Position numbers and translations under genes: made by a program. The notes under the pieces were generated by a model that saw only the letters and a program-made list of their open reading frames with translations, did not search any database and was not told the origin of the DNA. 64,000 nucleotides of DNA from NCBI RefSeq assembly GCF_963681195.1, contig NZ_OY808997.1, positions 1,054,001 to 1,118,000 of the forward strand, read 5' to 3'. Shown here piece by piece: positions 54,959-62,846 of the stretch. The stretch comes from Vibrio sp. 16. GTDB lineage: Bacteria > Pseudomonadota > Gammaproteobacteria > Enterobacterales > Vibrionaceae. Position 1 is the first letter of the stretch. Every line of letters begins with the position of its first letter.

Positions 54959-56698
54959 ATGTATACACTTCGCCCCTATCAAGCCGACTCCGTCAAAGCC
55001 GTTATTCATTACTTTCGTAAGCACTCATCACCTGCTGTTCTTGTGTTGCCGACCGGCGCCGGAAAGAGCCTTGTGATCGCAGAGTTGGCGCGTTTAGCCA
55101 AAGGGCGCGTTCTTGTGCTTGCCCATGTAAAGGAACTGGTTGAACAAAACCATGCAAAGTATGAAGGCTATGGGTTAAAAGGCGCGATATATTCGGCGGG
55201 CTTGGGACGCAAAGAAACCGATCAACAGGTGGTGTTTGCTTCCGTTCAATCGGTAGTGAGGAATCTTGATGAGTTCAAGAACCAGTTCTCTCTACTGGTG
55301 ATTGATGAGTGCCATCGCGTCCCAGATAACAAAAACACCAGTTACCAAAAAGTGATTGGTCACCTCAAAGAGCTCAACCCTGGTATCAAAGTACTTGGAC
55401 TTACCGCCACACCGTATCGCCTTGGGATGGGGTGGATATACCAATATCATACTCGCGGCTTGGTACGCACCGAAGAGCCAAGGTTTTTCCGCGACTGTAT
55501 TTTCGAGCTGCCCATCCGCTATTTGCTCGATGAGAAGTTCTTAACGCCCGCGAGAATGATGGATGCGCCCGTGTTGAGTTACGATTTCTCGCAGCTAACT
55601 CCCGCCTCAACCGGGCGTTACAAAGAATCCGAAATGGATATGGTGATTGATAAAGCCAAGCGCGCTACGCCTCAGATTGTTGAGCAAATCATCCACCTAG
55701 CCAAAGACAAACAAGGCGTGATGATTTTCGCCGCCACCGTTAGGCACGCACAAGAAATCTACGGATTACTTCCAGAAGGTGAAACTGCCCTCGTGGTTGG
55801 CGACACGCCGACGATTGAACGCGACAGCATCATTCAAAGCTTCAAAGACCGCAAAACGAAATACCTAGTCAATGTCTCTGTGTTAACAACAGGGTTCGAC
55901 GCCCCTCACGTTGATCTGATTGCTATCTTGCGACCTACCGAGTCCATCAGTTTGTACCAGCAGATCGTCGGGCGAGGGCTTCGTTTATCTCCGGGTAAAG
56001 AAGAGTGCTTGGTCCTCGACTACGCCGGAAACAGCTACGATCTGTATCAGCCTGAAGTTGGCGACGCGAAGCCAGACTCCGACAGCGAGATCATTACTAT
56101 CCCTTGCCCTGCTTGCGGTTTTAACAACAATTTCTGGGGAAAATTAGACAGCAATGGCTTTCTGATCGAGCACTTCGGGCGCAAATGCCAAGGCTTTTTT
56201 GAAGACGAAGAGACGGGAGAAAGAGAGCATTGTAACTACCGTTTTCGCGCCAAGTATTGCGGAGAATGCGGCGCTGATAACGACATCGCAGCACGTATTT
56301 GTCACGAGTGCGATGCCACGCTGGTTGACCCGGACAAGAAACTCAAAGAGGCACTCAACTTAAAAGACGCGTTAGTATTTGAATGCCGAGACATGACATT
56401 AGCCGTCCACAAGGACGAGAAAGGCAAAAGCAGCCTAAAGGTCACGTACATTGGCGACAATCAGGCGCAAGTTCACGAGTTTTGGTCCCTGACCACCAAG
56501 AACCAGAAGCAACGCTTTAAAGACCAGTTTGTTCGTCCTCATTTGGCGGATAAACACCGTCCGTTTGATGACGCATCACCGACCAAGGTAGTCAACAACC
56601 AGCATCGATTCCGTCTGCCTCAGTTTATTATTGCTCGTAAGGTGGGTAGATTCTGGAAACTGAGAGACAGAATTTTCACCGATGAGCTTGCTGGTTAG
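54959..56698 (+). CDS. radD: DEAD/DEAH-box helicase RadD (YejH)
   Basis: A superfamily 2 helicase of 579 residues from the ATG at 54959. Motifs are LPTGAGKS (I), DECHR (II), LTATPYR (III) and QIVGRGLRL (VI), followed by a C-terminal zinc region with two CxxC pairs (CPACGFNN and YCGECGADN ... CHECDA). E. coli RadD acts in double-strand break repair and stimulates RecA strand exchange. Its neighbours rsuA and bcr match E. coli. The stop overlaps the convergent GGDEF-EAL gene by 4 bp. Confidence 0.93.
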   Translation: MYTLRPYQADSVKAVIHYFRKHSSPAVLVLPTGAGKSLVIAELARLAKGRVLVLAHVKELVEQNHAKYEGYGLKGAIYSAGLGRKETDQQVVFASVQSVVRNLDEFKNQFSLLVIDECHRVPDNKNTSYQKVIGHLKELNPGIKVLGLTATPYRLGMGWIYQYHTRGLVRTEEPRFFRDCIFELPIRYLLDEKFLTPARMMDAPVLSYDFSQLTPASTGRYKESEMDMVIDKAKRATPQIVEQIIHLAKDKQGVMIFAATVRHAQEIYGLLPEGETALVVGDTPTIERDSIIQSFKDRKTKYLVNVSVLTTGFDAPHVDLIAILRPTESISLYQQIVGRGLRLSPGKEECLVLDYAGNSYDLYQPEVGDAKPDSDSEIITIPCPACGFNNNFWGKLDSNGFLIEHFGRKCQGFFEDEETGEREHCNYRFRAKYCGECGADNDIAARICHECDATLVDPDKKLKEALNLKDALVFECRDMTLAVHKDEKGKSSLKVTYIGDNQAQVHEFWSLTTKNQKQRFKDQFVRPHLADKHRPFDDASPTKVVNNQHRFRLPQFIIARKVGRFWKLRDRIFTDELAG

Positions 56699-59052
56699 TT
56701 CACTACCCACTGTGAAGCGCATGTTGTCTCAAGCGCTCGATGAGAAATGCTTTCGAATCGGTATGACGCCAATTCTGGCTTATGCAGTAAATACCCTTGA
56801 GTATATTTGACGCCAAGTCGCTTTAGGGTGTCGAGTTCAGATTGAAGCTCTATGCGCTCTGCAACCAAACGTATATTGTCCATCGATGCCAACTCGACCA
56901 TAGATTTCACCATATGCTGTTTAAAGCGTGAGAGATGAATATCTTTGATCAGCGAGCCATCGATCTTAATCATATCAAACTGTACTTCTGACAAGATGGA
57001 ATAGGAAGAGTACCCCGAACCGAAATCATCTAGGCTAATCGCGACACCGAGTGCCTTTAGCTTTGCCACCACACTCTTAAACTTGGCATCCGCTCGATAG
57101 AATACTTGCTCAGTCACCTCTATGGTTAATCGCCTTGAGCACGACGATGGGAACTGCTCGATCAATCCAAGCACATGCGGTTCAAACAAGGTTTTTACCG
57201 AAAAGTTTAAGTTCAGGTATAAATTATCATGCTGCGTTAAAAACTGGCGCGCAAACTCAAGCATCTTGATATCGAGCTCTTTTTCGAGCCCATGGGACGC
57301 CACAATATCCAGAACTTGACCAGCAGAATGAAACTCCCCTTGTTGGCCGCTTCGTTTCAATCGGCATAGCAGCTCGTAGCGCTGCTCTGAGCATGAATGA
57401 GAAACAATCTGCTGAGCAAAGCAGACCAATCGGTCCGACTCTATCAGTTTAATGGCTTCGATTCTCAAGCTTGGCAATGAGTAAAGCATTAACTCATCTT
57501 GGTCACACCAATCCTGAAAACGACGTTTTAACTGCTTGGCTTTACGGCAGCAGTACTCCGCCTTGTAGATGCTGTCCTCTACCAATTCACCCGGCACGCT
57601 CCGGTAACGTCCGAAGCTAAACTGAAAACACTGCTCATCTCCCGTTCCATGTGCCACTTCTTGTTGCGATTGAATCAGCGCATCGGATGCAGATTTGGCC
57701 GTCACAAGCACAAATTCATCGCCGCCCACACGATAGACCTCACCCAAGCACTCTTCCGCAATCGCTTTAATCCGGTTTGCCAATCCAATCAACATACGAT
57801 CGCCGACATGGTGCCCCTGTGTGTCATTGGTGAATTTGAGCTTGTCTGCATCGATATAGTAAAAACACATTGAGTTTGGCAGCTTTGACTTATATTTGAT
57901 CGCCTTTCGATTCGGCAGCCCTGTCATAAAGTCTTGAATGGACGAAGACTTTAGCTTCTTATAATCACCGAAATTAACCACTCTCAGCTCTGACAACTCA
58001 TAAATACAGATCAAGATAAGTAGCATATGAGAAATGAAAAACAGCAACTGAATTTCATAAAAATAAAGCGTTAACCTAGACTGCGATAGCGAGGTTTCCA
58101 CCACCATATACGACGAGAGAAAACAGACCAGATAGCAAAACAAAATATAGCGCTTATGCTTAATATTCTTCTCATTCAGCAACAAACACAGTGAAAGCGC
58201 CGCCAGCAAAGTGTTATTGATCACTAGATATATGGGGAACAGAGAAAAATAGATAATCGCAACCTGAAGCGCCACTATCCCTATACACATCGCGAAATGG
58301 CTATGATTTGTTTGGAGACCACTTGCACTGACAATCATCAGGTACAAACTTGTCAGCGCGCCGGTATAAGCGACGTACCAATAAGGGCTGATAAAAAACC
58401 GGTAAATGTAGACGCCCAGTTCATCCAACCCATCCCATATAAAACCGAAGTTGTAGATGTAGAACAGAAGAAGCGAAATCGAGTAAAGAAGAATATAGAC
58501 GGATTGAAAGCGCTTTACTCGCCAGACATTCAACACATAGAACAGACTGACAGCAAAAATAAACAAGGTAATCGCCAGTGCAATACCATTATTAACGATG
58601 AGTTTTTTCGCCAACACAGTGTTAGGCATAAATATCGTACTGACATTGACTGATTTTCCGGTATCGAACCTTAGCAACACCCGTTCATAGGGCCATTTAC
58701 GTTCCAAGTTTAAGGTGCGGTATTGGTCAAATCGCTGTTTATGCCGAATTTTCGAATGATGGACAAAATAGATATCCCCTTCCCGAGAGGACAAACTTTT
58801 CAAAATAAGGCTGTAATCACCAAAGCCATCATCCGCTGTAGAGAGTTCAAGCCAGCAAGACTCGTTGGCACTGGGTCGACACATGACGCCACTGCTAAAA
58901 TATTCACTCGATGATTGTGCAATTACATCGGCAGACTCACTGGACGCAAACAGACGATAGTCGACATCTGACAACGTGTATGTTGTCTTACCATCACCCG
59001 CATACACTAAGCTAGAAAACAGCGTAAACAGAACCAGTAACCTGCTAACCAT
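56695..59052 (-). CDS. Membrane GGDEF-EAL cyclic-di-GMP protein
   Basis: A 785-residue protein: signal peptide (about 1-18), periplasmic domain (19-145), a seven-helix membrane module (about 150-355, 7TMR-DISM-like), GGDEF (about 375-515) and EAL (about 530-775). GGDEF at 443-447 is intact and there is no RxxD inhibitory site before it. The EAL signature reads ELL (560-562) but other catalytic positions are present: NLNFS, EVTE, DDFGSGYSS, KIDGS and AERIE. It could make and degrade c-di-GMP, with phosphodiesterase most likely dominant. It may feed the LapD/LapG control of the adhesin, which is only inference. Confidence 0.88.
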   Translation of the reverse strand: MVSRLLVLFTLFSSLVYAGDGKTTYTLSDVDYRLFASSESADVIAQSSSEYFSSGVMCRPSANESCWLELSTADDGFGDYSLILKSLSSREGDIYFVHHSKIRHKQRFDQYRTLNLERKWPYERVLLRFDTGKSVNVSTIFMPNTVLAKKLIVNNGIALAITLFIFAVSLFYVLNVWRVKRFQSVYILLYSISLLLFYIYNFGFIWDGLDELGVYIYRFFISPYWYVAYTGALTSLYLMIVSASGLQTNHSHFAMCIGIVALQVAIIYFSLFPIYLVINNTLLAALSLCLLLNEKNIKHKRYILFCYLVCFLSSYMVVETSLSQSRLTLYFYEIQLLFFISHMLLILICIYELSELRVVNFGDYKKLKSSSIQDFMTGLPNRKAIKYKSKLPNSMCFYYIDADKLKFTNDTQGHHVGDRMLIGLANRIKAIAEECLGEVYRVGGDEFVLVTAKSASDALIQSQQEVAHGTGDEQCFQFSFGRYRSVPGELVEDSIYKAEYCCRKAKQLKRRFQDWCDQDELMLYSLPSLRIEAIKLIESDRLVCFAQQIVSHSCSEQRYELLCRLKRSGQQGEFHSAGQVLDIVASHGLEKELDIKMLEFARQFLTQHDNLYLNLNFSVKTLFEPHVLGLIEQFPSSCSRRLTIEVTEQVFYRADAKFKSVVAKLKALGVAISLDDFGSGYSSYSILSEVQFDMIKIDGSLIKDIHLSRFKQHMVKSMVELASMDNIRLVAERIELQSELDTLKRLGVKYTQGYLLHKPELASYRFESISHRALETTCASQWVVN

Positions 59053-59236
59053 TGAGTAAAACCCGCTTTAATAAATTAACACCGAATATACAAACCCAGC
59101 GATGATATCCTTATCAATATTAAGAGTAAGTAAGACTTTGTAAGCGGAGCAGTTTTGACCGCACGGCAACTATTCATTCACCATTCATCTTCGTTCATTT
59201 ACACTGTGACTATTCAACCTATTGAGAGTGCGCCAA

Positions 59237-59632
59237 ATGAAATCTCTTTCCATTCCATTGATGCTTAGCCTACTTTCTCTATCCAGTTTCAGCTGTGTAG
59301 CGGCTGACCATAACGGCCACGAGCTAGTGCAAGATGTGCACAAACCAGGAACCAGAATTGAGTTTGAAGAAGATCAAGATGAAGTGTATGACGCCGTCAA
59401 AAAAGGCGTTATTCGTCCTTTCTCTGAAATGTATGCCGCTGTTGAACGCGACTTGCGAGGGCGCATCATAGAAGTCGAGTTGGAAGAAGATGACGACATC
59501 TGGGTTTACGAGCTGAAGATCAATCACCAAAACAACATCATCAAAGTTGAATACAATGCGGAAACTCTCGAAATGCTGCTGATAAAAGGCCGCCATTTCA
59601 AAAAAGCCCTTAAGAATCTAGAAGACCAATAA
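59237..59632 (+). CDS. PepSY-domain exported protein
   Basis: A small periplasmic protein of 131 residues from the ATG at 59237; the TTG at 59222 lacks a signal-compatible N-terminus. The signal peptide ends around SCVAA. The C-terminal half is a PepSY domain (GRIIEVELEEDDDIWVYELKI and IIKVEYNAETLEMLLIKG). It is followed after 1 bp by the response regulator gene, so it belongs to that operon, probably as a target or modulator of the sensor kinase. Confidence 0.8.
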   Translation: MKSLSIPLMLSLLSLSSFSCVAADHNGHELVQDVHKPGTRIEFEEDQDEVYDAVKKGVIRPFSEMYAAVERDLRGRIIEVELEEDDDIWVYELKINHQNNIIKVEYNAETLEMLLIKGRHFKKALKNLEDQ

Positions 59633-59633
59633 T

Positions 59634-60293
59634 ATGAAGATACTTGTCGTAGAAGATGAACCACGCCTAGGTGAACAGATCGTTGAAGCCCTTGAGCAAA
59701 ACGGTTGGACGCCAGAACTCTCAACCGATGGCATTGACGCTCTCTATCGCGCTACCTCAGAAGACTGGGAAGCGATCGTTCTTGATCTTGGCTTACCCAA
59801 ACTTGATGGGCTAACGGTACTGAAAAGCATTCGTGATGAAAACATCAACACCCCCATCATCATCCTCAGTGCGCGAGATACACTCACCCAACGCGTTGAA
59901 GGGTTGAATGCTGGCGCCGACGACTATCAAACCAAACCGTTTGAAATGGTCGAACTGATTGCTCGTATTCGTGCTCAGCTTCGCCGCGCTTCGGGCAATG
60001 CCTCTCCTGTTATTCAGAATGGTAACTTGAGCCTTGATACCCGCACGTCTAAAGTCATGTGGCAAGGGCAAGCGATCAGCCTCACCGCACTTGAGTTTAA
60101 GGTTGTCGCTTACTTCATGCACCACCCTGAAAAGGTCATCTCACGTACCGAGTTAGTGGAACATATCTACAAGCAAGATTTTGACCGTGACTCCAATACC
60201 ATCGAAGTGTTTATTGGTCGTATTCGAAAGAAAATTGCGCCTAAAGTGATCAAAACAGTGAGAGGATTGGGATATCAATTGAATGCTGAATAA
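59634..60293 (+). CDS. carR: OmpR-family response regulator, CarR/VprA-like
   Basis: A PhoP/QseB-type regulator of 219 residues. The receiver domain has VEDEP at the start, the phosphorylated Asp in IVLDLGLP (Asp51) and the Lys in QTKPFE (about 102). The C-terminal winged helix is QAISLTALEFKVVAYF ... EVFIGRIRKKI. It closely resembles CarR/VprA of V. cholerae, which controls lipid A modification (almEFG) and biofilm genes and responds to calcium and acid. The name is assigned from resemblance and context and is not proven. The next gene overlaps by 11 bp. Confidence 0.8.
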   Translation: MKILVVEDEPRLGEQIVEALEQNGWTPELSTDGIDALYRATSEDWEAIVLDLGLPKLDGLTVLKSIRDENINTPIIILSARDTLTQRVEGLNAGADDYQTKPFEMVELIARIRAQLRRASGNASPVIQNGNLSLDTRTSKVMWQGQAISLTALEFKVVAYFMHHPEKVISRTELVEHIYKQDFDRDSNTIEVFIGRIRKKIAPKVIKTVRGLGYQLNAE

Positions 60294-61623
60294 GATACGT
60301 TACCCGCTGAAACGCCTCAGCTTAAGACGCCGCCTCGTACTGGCGGCCGTTGTTTGGTTGACCGCTATGGTCATCGCTGCGGGCGTAACAGTACCCAAGC
60401 AGGTGTTCAGCTACATGTTGGACTCGACCAACGAACAGCTCTCTCTCTACCTTGATGAGTTATCCGCCTCTATCGAAGTCGATGAAAGCGGCAAACTGAC
60501 CTTAGCGACTCCCCTTTCCGACCCAAGATTCAATCGCCCATACAGTGGCCTCTACTGGTCTATTGACAACGCGGCAGATCAACTTCGCTCACGCTCGCTT
60601 TGGGACAAAAAAATCACCTTTGATAAAGGGGAAAAACACGCACTAGGCGCACGCGATGAGCGTCTCATCTACATTGAAACGTCACTTTACTTCCCCGAGT
60701 ATGACGGTCCAATTGATGTGTTAATCGGCATTGATGAACAACCGCTAGAAGACACCGTTGCCGAACTTATGGGCCAACTTTGGGTTATCCTCGCCCTGCT
60801 CTATTTTGGCGTTCTCATGATCATCGTGATTCAGGTCCAATGGTCTCTTAGCCCCCTTACCAAAATGCACAAAGAACTCTCACAAGTACGTTCTGGAGAC
60901 AAAGCAAGCCTAGATGGAGAATACCCACGCGAAGTCGCCCCTATCGTGCTCGACTTAAATGCACTGCTGTTCCACTATCAAGAGTTGTTGGAACGTGCCC
61001 GTCACCACGCAGGCAATCTTTCGCATGCACTCAAAACACCGCTATCGGTACTAAGAAACGAGATCAGTACATCTGAGCAAGACATTCGCGATCGACTGCA
61101 AGACCCAGTAAGCCAAATCCAGCACCAAATTGATTACCATCTTGGTCGCGCTCGAATGGCCGGCTCAAAAAACATTTTGTCGGTGAAAACCAACCCGTCA
61201 GAGAGAATTGACGCCATTTCACTCGCGTTTGATAAAGTCTACGCGCATCGAGACGTGACACTGATTAATGAAATCGACTCTGAGCTAGTCGTTGCCGTCG
61301 AAGACACCGACTTTGATGAGATGGTTGGTAACTTATTGGAAAACGCTTACAAGTGGTCAAGCTCAATCATTCGCGTTCATTCAGTGACACACCCGAATCA
61401 AGAAATCGACATCATTATCGAAGACGATGGTTGTGGCATCCCCGAGGAAAAACTCGAACAAGTCATCAAACGCGGTGTGCGATTAGATGAGACAACCCCC
61501 GGAACCGGGCTCGGATTGAATATTGTTAGTGAAATGGCCCACAGCTACCGCGGCAATTTCACGCTAGAGAGAAGCTCGATGGGTGGACTAAAAGCAGTAC
61601 TGCACCTTAAACTCTCTAGCTAA
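60283..61623 (+). CDS. carS: Sensor histidine kinase, CarS/VprB-like
   Basis: A two-helix membrane kinase of 446 residues: helix about 19-40, periplasmic domain about 41-155, helix about 160-182, HAMP (about 183-235). The phosphoacceptor is in NLSHALKTPLSVLRNE, the N-box is NLLENAYKWSSS, and G-boxes are EDDGCGIPEEK and GTGLGLNIV. It resembles PhoQ/CarS kinases. It overlaps the regulator gene by 11 bp and is the last gene of the operon. The ligand is unknown here; Ca2+ is reported for V. cholerae CarS. Confidence 0.85.
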   Translation: MLNKIRYPLKRLSLRRRLVLAAVVWLTAMVIAAGVTVPKQVFSYMLDSTNEQLSLYLDELSASIEVDESGKLTLATPLSDPRFNRPYSGLYWSIDNAADQLRSRSLWDKKITFDKGEKHALGARDERLIYIETSLYFPEYDGPIDVLIGIDEQPLEDTVAELMGQLWVILALLYFGVLMIIVIQVQWSLSPLTKMHKELSQVRSGDKASLDGEYPREVAPIVLDLNALLFHYQELLERARHHAGNLSHALKTPLSVLRNEISTSEQDIRDRLQDPVSQIQHQIDYHLGRARMAGSKNILSVKTNPSERIDAISLAFDKVYAHRDVTLINEIDSELVVAVEDTDFDEMVGNLLENAYKWSSSIIRVHSVTHPNQEIDIIIEDDGCGIPEEKLEQVIKRGVRLDETTPGTGLGLNIVSEMAHSYRGNFTLERSSMGGLKAVLHLKLSS

Positions 61624-61672
61624 CTCGGTAACTTTCCCTCTTCGTGTAAGTTATGCTCATTCCTAAAAACAA

Positions 61673-61698
61673 AAAGCGATGCTCAGCATCGCTTTTTT
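61673..61698. terminator. Bidirectional terminator
   Basis: AAGCGATGCT / AGCATCGCTT is a perfect stem with a T run on both strands; it ends the CarRS-like operon and the converging ToxR-like operon. Confidence 0.88.
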
Positions 61699-61711
61699 AG
61701 TGGTTTCAGCT

Positions 61712-62164
61712 TTAATAATTGAGCAGTAACACCACTTTATGGCCTATCAAGGCTGCTTTGTTATCTTCTAATTTGGCTACTTTTCTGTGTCCTTCAAATG
61801 CGTTTCGACGCAAGAACAGCTGCTCTATTGGACCATAATGGCTATCCTCAGCCCTTAGCGGGCTGTGAGTTTGAATATTAAAAAACACGCCATCACTGTC
61901 CAATGTATAGTCACCTGAAGTCATGTAACCGACTTTGCTGTTAGGAATGGCCGCATAGACGTCATAGCCACTGTTCTCTTTTAACGTCAGCTCAAACCTC
62001 AGTGGAATGATCTTTGCGAACGAATCATCGGGATTGGATGCTTCTACATACGCGATAGTACTGCTGTTAAAGTGGCGGTTGAGCTTATTACTATCTAAGT
62101 AAGAAGCGGCGCCACCAATGACAGCGCCCAACGCAACCGCGCCTATGATTATCTTATTGTTCAC
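61712..62164 (-). CDS. Small membrane protein, ToxS/VtrC-like partner
   Basis: A 150-residue protein from the GTG at 62164, which overlaps the ToxR-like gene by 11 bp; the longer form from 62191 is less likely. One membrane helix (about 4-22) is followed by a periplasmic, beta-rich domain (PLRFELTLKEN, DYTLDSDGVFFNIQ, HKVVLLLNY). Size, topology and gene order match ToxS and VtrC, the stabilising partners of ToxR and VtrA. In VtrA/VtrC the two form a bile-salt-binding beta barrel. Sequence likeness is not obvious by eye, so the call rests on context. Confidence 0.6.
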   Translation of the reverse strand: MNNKIIIGAVALGAVIGGAASYLDSNKLNRHFNSSTIAYVEASNPDDSFAKIIPLRFELTLKENSGYDVYAAIPNSKVGYMTSGDYTLDSDGVFFNIQTHSPLRAEDSHYGPIEQLFLRRNAFEGHRKVAKLEDNKAALIGHKVVLLLNY

Positions 62165-62843
62165 AGTGCACCCCATTACTCTCGCTTGCAAAACTCAAGG
62201 AACGCCCATCAGCACTCACCAACAATGATAGGTCGTCAAATCTATACACAGTCACATCTTGATAATGGATGTTTGCCTGCTCTGTTTTAGGTGAAAACGT
62301 ACACTGACTGTAGTGCAGTTGCTCGAAGCTGGTCGTTTGTATCGGCGAATGAAGCTTCTCGACGAGTGCATAGCTCAGCCCTGCACTGGCTAAGACCACC
62401 CCAGCAACCAGCGCCCATTGCTTCATAGACGTGCGTTGTGAAGCTGGCTCAATCGCCAGCTCCTCAATCTGCCCGACGGCTGATTCGACCTGCTCCTCTT
62501 GAGTCTCCTCAGCAGCATTCAACTCTTGGAAAGGTTCAATGCAAGCGTCAAACTCATAGCCAATTCCTCGCACCGTGCGTATCACCATGGCCGCTTTGTC
62601 TTCCAGCGCTCGGCGGCAGTTTGAAATACAATGCAACAAACTGCTGCTCTCAACCACAATGCCACGCTTTAGCCAGACTTCATGCATGATTTCATCTTTA
62701 GTTAGCGTTTCACCTTTGCGCTCAATCATGTAATTGAGCAGGGTGATTTCGTTAATCCCAATCGGATGACGAACATGAGTGTTCAGGCTCTGAATGAAAC
62801 CCTGATCTGGATTGAGTAAATGGGTGCCATTAATCACCAACAT
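62154..62843 (-). CDS. ToxR-like transmembrane transcriptional regulator
   Basis: A 229-residue regulator. Residues about 15-100 are an OmpR-type winged helix (LTKDEIMHEVW ... IRTVRGIGYEF). An acidic linker, a single membrane helix (about 142-161) and a 68-residue periplasmic domain with Cys181 and Cys227 follow; two cysteines in this domain are as in ToxR. This is the one-component ToxR/TcpP/VtrA design, sensing outside and binding DNA inside. It follows the RND gene after 3 bp and overlaps the VtrC-like gene. The ribosome site GGAGG lies in the end of the RND gene. Confidence 0.82.
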   Translation of the reverse strand: MLVINGTHLLNPDQGFIQSLNTHVRHPIGINEITLLNYMIERKGETLTKDEIMHEVWLKRGIVVESSSLLHCISNCRRALEDKAAMVIRTVRGIGYEFDACIEPFQELNAAEETQEEQVESAVGQIEELAIEPASQRTSMKQWALVAGVVLASAGLSYALVEKLHSPIQTTSFEQLHYSQCTFSPKTEQANIHYQDVTVYRFDDLSLLVSADGRSLSFASESNGVHCEQ

Positions 62844-62846
62844 AAA

